From the NCBI GenBank assembly GCA_016124795.1, contig WGNB01000067.1, forward strand, positions 1-37,617: 37,617 bases of DNA, read 5' to 3'. A program made the translations under genes and the position numbers. This DNA comes from Rhodopseudomonas sp. (GTDB lineage Bacteria > Pseudomonadota > Alphaproteobacteria > Rhizobiales > Xanthobacteraceae). Under the pieces are notes generated by a model. It made no database searches and had not been told where the DNA came from. It saw nothing but the letters and a program-made list of their open reading frames with translations. Positions within the stretch are counted from its first letter, which is position 1, and each line of letters starts with the position of its first letter. Positions 8,580 through 15,391 of this stretch are shown one piece after another.

Positions 8580-9352
8580 GACGTCACCGCCATCGCGCCG
8601 GCCAGCGCATCGGCGACCTGCCGGCAATAGCCGGCGTAATCGGCCGAGGTGCGGAACTCTTCGTTGCGCGGCTGCGACGCCGGAATATCGATCTCGGCGA
8701 AGACCCGGCCCGGCCGCGACGTCATGACGACGATGCGCTGCGACAGATAAACCGACTCGAACACCGAATGCGTCACGAAGATCACGGTGCGGCGCAGGTC
8801 GTGCCACAAGGCCAGCAGATCGTTGTTGAGCTTGAAGCGATTGATTTCGTCGAGCGCGGCGAAAGGCTCATCCATCAGCAGCAGCTGCGGCCCGGTGACC
8901 AGCGCCCGCGCGATCGACGCCCGCATGCGCATGCCGCCGGACAATTCACGCGGATAGCTCGCGGCGAATTCGGTCAGGCCGACCGAGGCCAAAGCCCGCG
9001 CCACCGCGTCGCGCGACGTCACCGCATCGCCGGGCAACAGATCGAGCGGCAACCGGACATTGGTCGCGACATCCGCCCAGGGCATCAGGGTCGGGTCCTG
9101 AAACACGAAACCGATGCCGCCGGAATGGCCCGCCGTGGTTTCGACCGTACCGACGCTGGCCTGACTTAAGCCGGCGACGATCCGCAGCGCGGTCGATTTG
9201 CCGCAACCCGACGGCCCAAGCAGCGAAACGAATTCGCCGGCCCGCACCGTCAGGTCGAACCCGTCGAGCGCGACCGTGCCGCGTTCGAAAGTCTTGCCGA
9301 CGCCGCGCAGCGTGACGACCGGATGTGCCGGCGACGATTCTTCCGGCGGCAT
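8576..9352 (-). CDS. ABC transporter ATP-binding protein, SsuB/TauB/ThiZ type
   Basis: The 258-residue cytoplasmic ATPase carries every expected motif: Walker A GPSGCGKST (46-54), Q-loop Gln85 in FVFQD, signature LSGGM (137-141), Walker B LLLMDEP (157-163) and the switch His195. FVFQDPTLMPWADVATNV is typical of the taurine/nitrate/thiamine-precursor subfamily. Its ATG at 9352 shares a base with the TAA of the binding-protein gene, and its own TGA overlaps the permease start, so binding protein, ATPase and permease are tightly coupled. It should energise import of the ligand caught by the 9352-10434 product. Confidence 0.92.
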   Translation of the reverse strand: MPPEESSPAHPVVTLRGVGKTFERGTVALDGFDLTVRAGEFVSLLGPSGCGKSTALRIVAGLSQASVGTVETTAGHSGGIGFVFQDPTLMPWADVATNVRLPLDLLPGDAVTSRDAVARALASVGLTEFAASYPRELSGGMRMRASIARALVTGPQLLLMDEPFAALDEINRFKLNNDLLALWHDLRRTVIFVTHSVFESVYLSQRIVVMTSRPGRVFAEIDIPASQPRNEEFRTSADYAGYCRQVADALAGAMAVTS

Positions 9353-10434
9353 TACTTCGGCCGCAGATCGATGCCGACGCGCTTGTTCACGAATTGCAGG
9401 GTATAGGCTTTCTTGTAATCGAGCCCGGCCTTGATTACGCCGGCCTTGACCATCTTGTCGTAGAAGCTCTGCATTCGCGCATCGGTCATCGCGCCGATGC
9501 CGAACTTGAGGGCATCGCCGGAATCGACGATGCCGAATTCCTTCATCTTGGCGATGGAATAAGCCAGCAGCGCGTCGGTCATTTCCGGGTTCTGCTTCTT
9601 GATCAGTTCGTTGCCGAGCCGGCTATTGCCATAAAGGTAATGATACCAGCCGATCGCCGACGCGTTGACGAAGCTCTGCACCATATCGGGCTCCTTCTCG
9701 ACCAGCTCGCGGCGGGTCTCGATCAGCGTCGAATAGGTGTTGAAGCCGTAGTCGGCGAGCAGAAAGATTTTCGGCTTGAAGTGCGCCTGGGTTTCGATGG
9801 CGAAGGGCTCGGAGGTGACGTAACCCTGCATCGCCGAATTGGGATCGGCGAGGAACGGCTGCGGATTAAAGGTATAGGGCTTCACGTTGCGTTCGGTGAA
9901 ACCGTAGTCCGCCTTCAGCCATTGAAAATAGCTCGCCATGCCTTCCTTCGACACGAACAAGGTCAGATGCTTGAGCGTATCGAGCGTGCGGGCGGTTTCG
10001 GGATGGCCGAGCAGAACCTGCGGGTCTTTCTGAAAGCTCGCCGCCACCACGACGGTGGGAATGTTCTGCTCGACGGCGTCGAAGGATTGCAGCGAATTGG
10101 CGCTCATGAAGAAGTCGAGCTTGCCGACCGGCAGCAGGATGCGGTTGTTGACGTTCGGTCCGCCCGGCACGATCTCGACGTCGAGGCCATACTTCTTATA
10201 AGTGCCGTCGGCGACCGCCTGATAGAAGCCGCCATGTTCGGCTTCCGCCACCCAGTTGGTACCGAAGCGCACCTTTTGCAGCGCCGGTCCGGCGTCCTTG
10301 TCCGCCTTGGCCGGCGCGGGGCCGCCATGCTGCGCCAGGGCCGGCGTCGACAGCGCCACCGCCGTCAGCAGAACCGTCGCCAACCGCCGCATCCAGGCCG
10401 ATGGCGCCGACCGAACAAAGCTTTTCCGCCGCAT
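9352..10434 (-). CDS. ABC transporter substrate-binding protein, NMT1/THI5-like
   Basis: A 360-residue secreted binding protein. A basic start (MRRKSF), a hydrophobic stretch and an ALA-Q type cleavage near residue 34 make a signal peptide. The mature part starts with VRFGTNWVAEAEHGGFYQA and continues with YGLDVEIVPGG, the pattern of NMT1/SsuA-like periplasmic proteins that bind pyrimidine thiamine precursors, sulfonates or other small ligands. I prefer the ATG at 10434 because it gives the signal peptide and lies four bases after the antiporter stop. No thiamine riboswitch is visible upstream, which argues mildly against a thiamine-precursor role. Confidence 0.87.
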   Translation of the reverse strand: MRRKSFVRSAPSAWMRRLATVLLTAVALSTPALAQHGGPAPAKADKDAGPALQKVRFGTNWVAEAEHGGFYQAVADGTYKKYGLDVEIVPGGPNVNNRILLPVGKLDFFMSANSLQSFDAVEQNIPTVVVAASFQKDPQVLLGHPETARTLDTLKHLTLFVSKEGMASYFQWLKADYGFTERNVKPYTFNPQPFLADPNSAMQGYVTSEPFAIETQAHFKPKIFLLADYGFNTYSTLIETRRELVEKEPDMVQSFVNASAIGWYHYLYGNSRLGNELIKKQNPEMTDALLAYSIAKMKEFGIVDSGDALKFGIGAMTDARMQSFYDKMVKAGVIKAGLDYKKAYTLQFVNKRVGIDLRPK

Positions 10435-10438
10435 CGCT

Positions 10439-11692
10439 TCAGTTCTCCGGTTTACGAGGGAAGTAATAATCCGCGACCCGTTCCAAGGTAAGACCTTGCA
10501 CCAGAATCGTAAACAGAACGACGCCATAAACCGCCGCCAGAACCGGTTGTCGGTATTCGGATTCCGGCAGTGACAAAGCCAGTGCGATCGAAATGCCGCC
10601 ACGCAAGCCCGACCACGTCAGCAGTACGGTGGCGCCTAGCCTCACCTTGAGCCGGGTGACGATCAGCGCCAACGGTCCGACGCTGGCGAAGCGCACGAGC
10701 AAGCTCAACACGGCAGCGGCCACCGCAGCGATCAGGGTCGTCCGGCCGCCCTCGACCACGACAATCTCCAGCCCGATCAGCAGGAACAGCAAGGCATTGA
10801 GCACTTCATCGACCACCGACCAGAACAGATCGATGTGGCGGCGGGTGTTTTCGCTCATGGCATGCCGGCGCGCGTGGCTCCCGACCAGAACGCCGGCGAC
10901 GACCACCGCAATCGGACCGGACAGATGCAGCAATTCGGCAACGCTGTAGCAGACCGCGACCAGCGCCAGCGTAATCATCACCTCGACGTCATGCTGGTCG
11001 ATGCTGCGCATCGCGCGATAGGCGAGATAGCCACCGGCCAGCCCAAGCAGCGCCCCGCCGACCGCTTCGTAGACGAACAGCATACCAAACTCGCCGAGAC
11101 TGATCTTGTCGCCACCGGCGGCAACGCCGAGCAGCAGCGTGAACATCAACACGCCGACACCGTCGTTGAGCAGGCTCTCGCCGGCGATGACGGCACGCAA
11201 TTCCGGCGACAGCCCGACCCGTTGAAGCGCGGCCGAAACGGCAATCGGATCGGTCGGCGCAACGATGGCGCCCAGCACCAGGCACCAGATCAGAGGCACG
11301 CCGAGCCCGACGAGCGCGAACACCAGCCACATCGCCAGCCCCATCAGGAAGGTCGAGATCAACACGCCCACGGTGGCGAGCACGATGATGGTGCCTTTGC
11401 GGTTCCACAAATCGGAAAAACTCACCGACAAAGCGGCGGCAAACAGCAGGAAGCTGAGCGCCCCGTTGAGCAGCGCGGCCGGAAACGACAGGTCCCCGAG
11501 AATCGCTTTCGCCCAGGGCCGCACCAGAATGCCGGGGAAGGCGGCATCCCAGACGATCAGCCCGACCGACAGGGCCAACGCACCGATCAACATGCCGATG
11601 GTGCGCGGCAAATGCAGAAACCGCAGATTGAGGTACCCGAAAACCGCGGCGAGCAGCAACAGCGCCGAAAACAGATGAAAAATCGAGAACAT
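10439..11692 (-). CDS. Na+/H+ (cation/proton) antiporter, CPA1/NhaP type
   Basis: The 417-residue membrane protein has about twelve helices and the CPA1 signatures VAPTDPIAV (about 144-152) and ESLLNDGVGV with the ion-binding Asn176-Asp177 pair. CPA1 members exchange Na+ or K+ for protons at the inner membrane and serve pH and salt balance. There is no large cytoplasmic tail, so it is of the short bacterial type. I use the ATG at 11692; a TTG two codons earlier is possible. It is the first gene of the minus-strand run, ending four bases before the binding-protein start, so it is probably cotranscribed with the ABC importer, which is unusual company. Confidence 0.9.
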   Translation of the reverse strand: MFSIFHLFSALLLLAAVFGYLNLRFLHLPRTIGMLIGALALSVGLIVWDAAFPGILVRPWAKAILGDLSFPAALLNGALSFLLFAAALSVSFSDLWNRKGTIIVLATVGVLISTFLMGLAMWLVFALVGLGVPLIWCLVLGAIVAPTDPIAVSAALQRVGLSPELRAVIAGESLLNDGVGVLMFTLLLGVAAGGDKISLGEFGMLFVYEAVGGALLGLAGGYLAYRAMRSIDQHDVEVMITLALVAVCYSVAELLHLSGPIAVVVAGVLVGSHARRHAMSENTRRHIDLFWSVVDEVLNALLFLLIGLEIVVVEGGRTTLIAAVAAAVLSLLVRFASVGPLALIVTRLKVRLGATVLLTWSGLRGGISIALALSLPESEYRQPVLAAVYGVVLFTILVQGLTLERVADYYFPRKPEN

Positions 11693-11864
11693 CGACAAAT
11701 CCGGTTAGAGCCTCGCTTTAACGCAACGCGCTCGGGCAGTGGCCGGGTCCCCCGAACCGGATACAAAAAACGTCCGGCGGCTTTGAACCTTTTTCTCCGG
11801 CCCGGCGACCCATGATCATGCGGCCCGATGCGGCTGCCCCTCGTTTCACCGGATGGAGATCGTC

Positions 11865-12143
11865 ATGACCCGCTCAATCGCCAAGACCCTGACCGCCACC
11901 CTCGCCGCCCTGACCGTCATCGTCGCCATCGCCGCCTCGAGCAGCGAATCGCAGGCCCGCCCGCGCCACGGCGCGGCGATCGGACTCGGCATCGTCGCCG
12001 GCACGCTGATCGGCGCCGCCATCGCGTCGAACGCCTACGCCGCCGGCCCGAGCTATGTGGTCGAGCCCGACTACCGGGAATGCCGTTACGTCGAACGCTA
12101 CAACCGCTGGGGCCACCTGCGCGTCGTCAAGGTCTGCGATTAA
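11865..12143 (+). CDS. Small secreted protein, glycine-zipper-like
   Basis: A 92-residue protein with an N-terminal signal peptide (hydrophobic 8-26, possible cleavage after SQA), a Gly/Ala-rich stretch GLGIVAGTLIGAAIA resembling a glycine zipper, and a C-terminal part with two cysteines in CRYVERYNRWGHLRVVKVC. Short proteins ending this way are common and unnamed in Rhizobiales; the cysteines may form a disulfide in the periplasm. The ATG at 11865 is chosen because GGAG lies six bases upstream; an ATG at 11853 overlaps that ribosome site. A terminator follows at 12183, so it is probably its own transcript. Function unknown. Confidence 0.75.
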   Translation: MTRSIAKTLTATLAALTVIVAIAASSSESQARPRHGAAIGLGIVAGTLIGAAIASNAYAAGPSYVVEPDYRECRYVERYNRWGHLRVVKVCD

Positions 12144-12182
12144 CCGCCCGCGCGTCCGCTGCATCGAAGCCCCAAATCGAGC

Positions 12183-12214
12183 ACCCAGGTCGGCCATCGC
12201 CGGCCTGGGTTTTT
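12183..12214 (+). terminator. Rho-independent terminator
   Basis: The arms ACCCAGGTCGGC (12183-12194) and GCCGGCCTGGGT (12199-12210) pair over 12 positions with one G-U, enclosing a 4-base loop and followed by TTTTT. It closes the small secreted protein gene and insulates the TRAP operon. Confidence 0.85.
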
Positions 12215-12268
12215 ATTGGGTGCAGCGCAGTATCGATACCGGTTCCGCGACGATCCTTGCGCTTGTCT

Positions 12269-12299
12269 TGCCGGGCTCAATTTGCATTGATACCCGGCA
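12269..12299. promoter_or_regulatory. Inverted repeat upstream of dctP
   Basis: TGCCGGG (12269-12275) and CCCGGCA (12293-12299) form a perfect 7-base inverted repeat around a 17-base AT-richer spacer, ending 74 bases before the dctP start. The arrangement is what a dimeric regulator would bind. No regulator gene adjoins the TRAP genes, so the protein is unknown. Confidence 0.4.
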
Positions 12300-12373
12300 T
12301 AACAACCCTCACTTTGCCAACGCACGGCCGGACCGGTTCAGCGGGGCCATAAATCGTCGGGAGGATCACGTTC

Positions 12374-13399
12374 ATGTCGTTTGCCAAAATCTCACTTTCG
12401 AAAACATCGCTTGCCAAAGGGTCCCTTGCCAAGGCGCTGCTCACCGCCGCCGCGGTTACCTTGCTGTCGGCCGCGACCGCCGCGGCGCAGACCGAAATCA
12501 AGCTCGGCCATGTCGGCGCGCCGGGTTCGCTGTTCGCGCAATCGGCCGAACTGTTCGCCGCCAAGGCCAATGCCAAGCTCGGCGATAAGGCCAAGGTCGT
12601 GGTTTACGGTTCGAGCCAGCTCGGCGGCGACTCGGAAATGCTGAAGAAGCTCAAGCTCGGCACCATCGATCTGGCGCTGCCCTCGACCGTGATGACCTCG
12701 GTCGCGCCGGAATTCGGCGTCTTCGAAATGCCCTATCTGGTGCAGAACCGCGAACATGCCGCCCGTATCGCCAAGAGCGTGATCCACCCGATCCTCGGAC
12801 CGATCGCCGAAAAGCACGGCTACCGCATCCTCGGCGTCTGGGAAAACGGCTATCGCCAGATCACCAACAACAAGCGGCCGATCGTCAAGCCGTCCGACCT
12901 CGAAGGCATCAAGCTGCGCACGCCCAAGGGCGTCTGGCGCGTGAAGATGTTCAAGGCCTATGGCGCCAACCCGTCGCCGATGGCGCTGAACGAAGTCTTC
13001 GTTGCGTTGCAGACCGGCGTCATGGACGGCCAGGAAAATCCGCTGACCCAGACCTATTCGCAGAAGTTCCAGGAAGTTCAGAAGTACCTGTCGATGAGCG
13101 GCCACGTCTATACGCCGGCCTACCTGACCGCCGGCGCGAGCTGGTCGCGGCTGTCGCCCGACGTGCAGAAGATCCTTTCGGAAACCGCCGTCGCGGTCGA
13201 ACCGGATATCCTCAAGCTCGCCGCCAAGCTCGACAACGACCTTCTGGAAAAGATGAAGGCCTCCGGCATCAAGGTGAACGAGGTCGACAAGCCCGCCTTC
13301 ATCGCCGCGTCGAAGGGCGTCTATGACGAGTTCTCCAAGGAAGTGCCGATGGGCAAGGAGCTGATCGACAAGTCGCTCAGCCTTGCCAAGAGCTCGTAA
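12374..13399 (+). CDS. dctP: TRAP transporter substrate-binding protein DctP
   Basis: The 341-residue periplasmic solute receptor of a tripartite ATP-independent transporter catches an organic acid for the QM membrane pair. It has a long signal peptide (cleavage near AAAQ, residue 39) whose n-region contains a small SLAK/SLSK repeat. The mature protein starts EIKLGHVGAPGS. The ligand-anchoring Arg is in GIKLRTPKG (about 178), and ALQTGVMDGQENP is the DctP family signature. GGGAGG lies about ten bases before the ATG at 12374. The downstream permease genes follow after 145 bases of hairpin-rich spacer. C4-dicarboxylates, 2-hydroxyacids and sugar acids are all possible; the neighbouring hydroxyacid dehydrogenase makes a hydroxyacid attractive. 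Confidence 0.92.
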   Translation: MSFAKISLSKTSLAKGSLAKALLTAAAVTLLSAATAAAQTEIKLGHVGAPGSLFAQSAELFAAKANAKLGDKAKVVVYGSSQLGGDSEMLKKLKLGTIDLALPSTVMTSVAPEFGVFEMPYLVQNREHAARIAKSVIHPILGPIAEKHGYRILGVWENGYRQITNNKRPIVKPSDLEGIKLRTPKGVWRVKMFKAYGANPSPMALNEVFVALQTGVMDGQENPLTQTYSQKFQEVQKYLSMSGHVYTPAYLTAGASWSRLSPDVQKILSETAVAVEPDILKLAAKLDNDLLEKMKASGIKVNEVDKPAFIAASKGVYDEFSKEVPMGKELIDKSLSLAKSS

Positions 13400-13423
13400 G
13401 CCCACTATCGCCTCGGTCCGGGA

Positions 13424-13516
13424 CGGCACGACCGTGCCGGACCCGGGCTCCAGACGCCGCCGTTACGTCCGTTTCTGGATTCCGGGTTCGTGGGGCTGAC
13501 GCCCCGCGCCCCGGAA
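13424..13516. repeat. Hairpins between dctP and dctQ
   Basis: Two stem-loops sit in the dctP-dctQ spacer. CGGCAC/GTGCCG (13424-13429 and 13434-13439) forms the first. The second has outer TTCCGGG (13480-13486) and CCCGGAA (13510-13516) with inner GTGGGGC/GCCCCGC around a TGAC loop. The second looks like a dispersed repeat type in Rhizobiales. Neither has a T-run, so they may protect dctP mRNA or reduce read-through to dctQ. Confidence 0.5.
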
Positions 13517-13544
13517 CGATGCAGCAAAACCGGCACCCGATTCC

Positions 13545-14102
13545 ATGAAATCCATTCGCCTCATCTACGACCGCGTGCTCGAAGCCATCGCGGTGATCAT
13601 GATCGTCACCGTGACGGGCATCGTGACCGTCGGCTTCGTTTACCGGGGCCTGGGCGAATCCGTCGCCTGGTACGACGAGGTCGCCTCGGTCGCGCTGGCC
13701 TGGCTGACCTATTACGCCGGCGCGCTGGCCGCCTTGCGCGGCGCGCATATCGGCTTTGCCGGCTTCGTCAATTCGTTGCCAGCCAACTGGCGGGTGGCGG
13801 CCGCAGCCTTCGCCTCCGCGGTGACGATCTTCTTTTTCGGCCTGCTGACCGTGGTCGGCATCAAGGTGGTCGGCATCCTGCAAGGCGACACGCTTGTCTC
13901 GCTGCCCTGGGTGCCGCTGCAACTGACCGAGTCGGTGATCCCGATCGCCGGCGCTCTGTTCGTGATCGCCGAACTGCTGCGGCTGCCGGAATTGCTGGCG
14001 GAAGCGAAACGCGGTCCGCTGACCGACCATGAACTGGCCAGCGCGCTCGAACATGCCAAGGAAACCGCCAGCCTGAACGGCGGCCAGGAGATCAAGTCGT
14101 GA
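13545..14102 (+). CDS. dctQ: TRAP transporter small permease DctQ
   Basis: The 185-residue protein has four hydrophobic segments and the DctQ features: an N-terminal helix ending in VYRGLGESVAWYDEVA (the conserved aromatic/acidic W-x-D-E stretch at about 35-46) and the following LTYYAGALAALRGAHIGF. It forms the small membrane subunit that pairs with DctM in the inner membrane. A short charged C-terminal tail follows the last helix. The ATG at 13545 opens just before the first helix. Its TGA overlaps the GTG of dctM (GTGA), so the two subunits are made in step. Confidence 0.9.
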   Translation: MKSIRLIYDRVLEAIAVIMIVTVTGIVTVGFVYRGLGESVAWYDEVASVALAWLTYYAGALAALRGAHIGFAGFVNSLPANWRVAAAAFASAVTIFFFGLLTVVGIKVVGILQGDTLVSLPWVPLQLTESVIPIAGALFVIAELLRLPELLAEAKRGPLTDHELASALEHAKETASLNGGQEIKS

Positions 14103-15391
14103 GCCTTTCCGTCGTCGCCATGCTGCTCGGCATGATCGCCCTGGTCATGCTCAACGTGCCGATCGCCGTCGCGCTCGGCGTCGTCGCCGTCGGCGCGATC
14201 TGGATCATGCAGGGCGCCACCATGCTGCCCAATGTCGCGCTGGTGATGTATGACGGCGCGACCAGCTTCCCGTTGCTGGCCGTGCCGCTGTTCGTGCTCG
14301 CTGGCGGCATCATGAACGCCTCGTCGATCGCGCGCCGCCTGATCAACCTCGCCACCGCCATTCTCGGCTTCGTGCGCGGCGGCCTGTCGATGGTCACCGT
14401 CGGCTCGGCGATGTTCTTTGCCGAGATTTCCGGCTCGGCGGTCGCCGACGTCGCCGCGCTCGGCACGCTGCTGATCCCGGCGATGAAGTCGCGCGGCTAT
14501 TCCAAGGAATTCGCCGCCGCCGTCACCTCGTCCTCGGCCAGTCTCGCCATCATCATCCCGCCGTCGATCCCGATGATCCTCTACGCCGCGATGGCTCAGG
14601 AATCGGCGGTCAAGATCTTCATCGCCGGCATCATCCCCGGCGCGCTCGGCGGTCTCGGCCTGATGGCGCTGTGCTATTATTATGCCCGCAAGTACGACTT
14701 CCCGGTCGAGCAGCGCTTCAACTTGTGCAATCTCGCCAAGGCGGCGCGCGAAGCGATCTGGGCGATGGTGATGCCGCTGATCATTCTCGGCGGCATTTTC
14801 GGCGGCTTCGTCACCGCCACCGAAGGCGCGGCGCTCGCGGTGCTGGCGGCGCTGCTGATCGGCGTCGTGATCTATCGCGACCTGACGCTCAAGGCCCTGT
14901 ATCAGGCTTGCGTCGACTCGGCGATCCAGACCGCCGTGGTGATGCTGCTGGTCGCCGCCTCGGCGCTGGTCGGCATCTTCCTGACCGAAAGCCAGTTGCC
15001 GCAGAAGCTCGCCGCCTCGATCCTGACCGTCACCACCAATCCCTATTTCGTGCTGCTGATCCTCAACATCTTCTTCCTGATCATCGGCATGTTCCTGCAT
15101 TCGGCGGCGGCGATCATCCTCACTGTGCCGATCGTGCTGCCGCTGATCCATCAGGTCCATATTGACCCGGTGCATTTCGGCCTGATCCTGACGCTCAACC
15201 TCGCCATCGGCCAGCAGACGCCGCCAGTCGCCAGCGTGCTGATCGCGTCGTGCTCGATCGCCAAGGCCGATATCTGGAGCGTCACCAAGGCCAATTTCGG
15301 CTTCGTCGGCGTGCTGGTCGGCGTGCTGGCGCTCTGCACCTACGTGCCGTGGATCTCGCTGGTGCTGATCCGGCTGTTTTACGGCGGCTGA
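14099..15391 (+). CDS. dctM: TRAP transporter large permease DctM
   Basis: The 430-residue protein, with about twelve helices, is the transport subunit that couples Na+ or H+ entry to solute uptake. Family stretches are AEISGSAVADVAALGTLLIP, SSASLAIIIPPSIPMI and GGFVTATEGAALAVL, with the C-terminal NLAIGQQTPPVAS. The start is GTG at 14099, overlapping the dctQ stop by four bases. The gene end runs 13 bases into the convergent FAD/Fe-S dehydrogenase gene, so the two transcripts must overlap. With dctP and dctQ the transporter is complete. Confidence 0.93.
   Translation: MSLSVVAMLLGMIALVMLNVPIAVALGVVAVGAIWIMQGATMLPNVALVMYDGATSFPLLAVPLFVLAGGIMNASSIARRLINLATAILGFVRGGLSMVTVGSAMFFAEISGSAVADVAALGTLLIPAMKSRGYSKEFAAAVTSSSASLAIIIPPSIPMILYAAMAQESAVKIFIAGIIPGALGGLGLMALCYYYARKYDFPVEQRFNLCNLAKAAREAIWAMVMPLIILGGIFGGFVTATEGAALAVLAALLIGVVIYRDLTLKALYQACVDSAIQTAVVMLLVAASALVGIFLTESQLPQKLAASILTVTTNPYFVLLILNIFFLIIGMFLHSAAAIILTVPIVLPLIHQVHIDPVHFGLILTLNLAIGQQTPPVASVLIASCSIAKADIWSVTKANFGFVGVLVGVLALCTYVPWISLVLIRLFYGG

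Noticed and set aside
8576-10434. Thiamine-precursor importer under a TPP riboswitch
   Set aside because: The binding protein is NMT1-like, but I find no conserved TPP aptamer sequence upstream in the antiporter leader, and the family covers many ligands.
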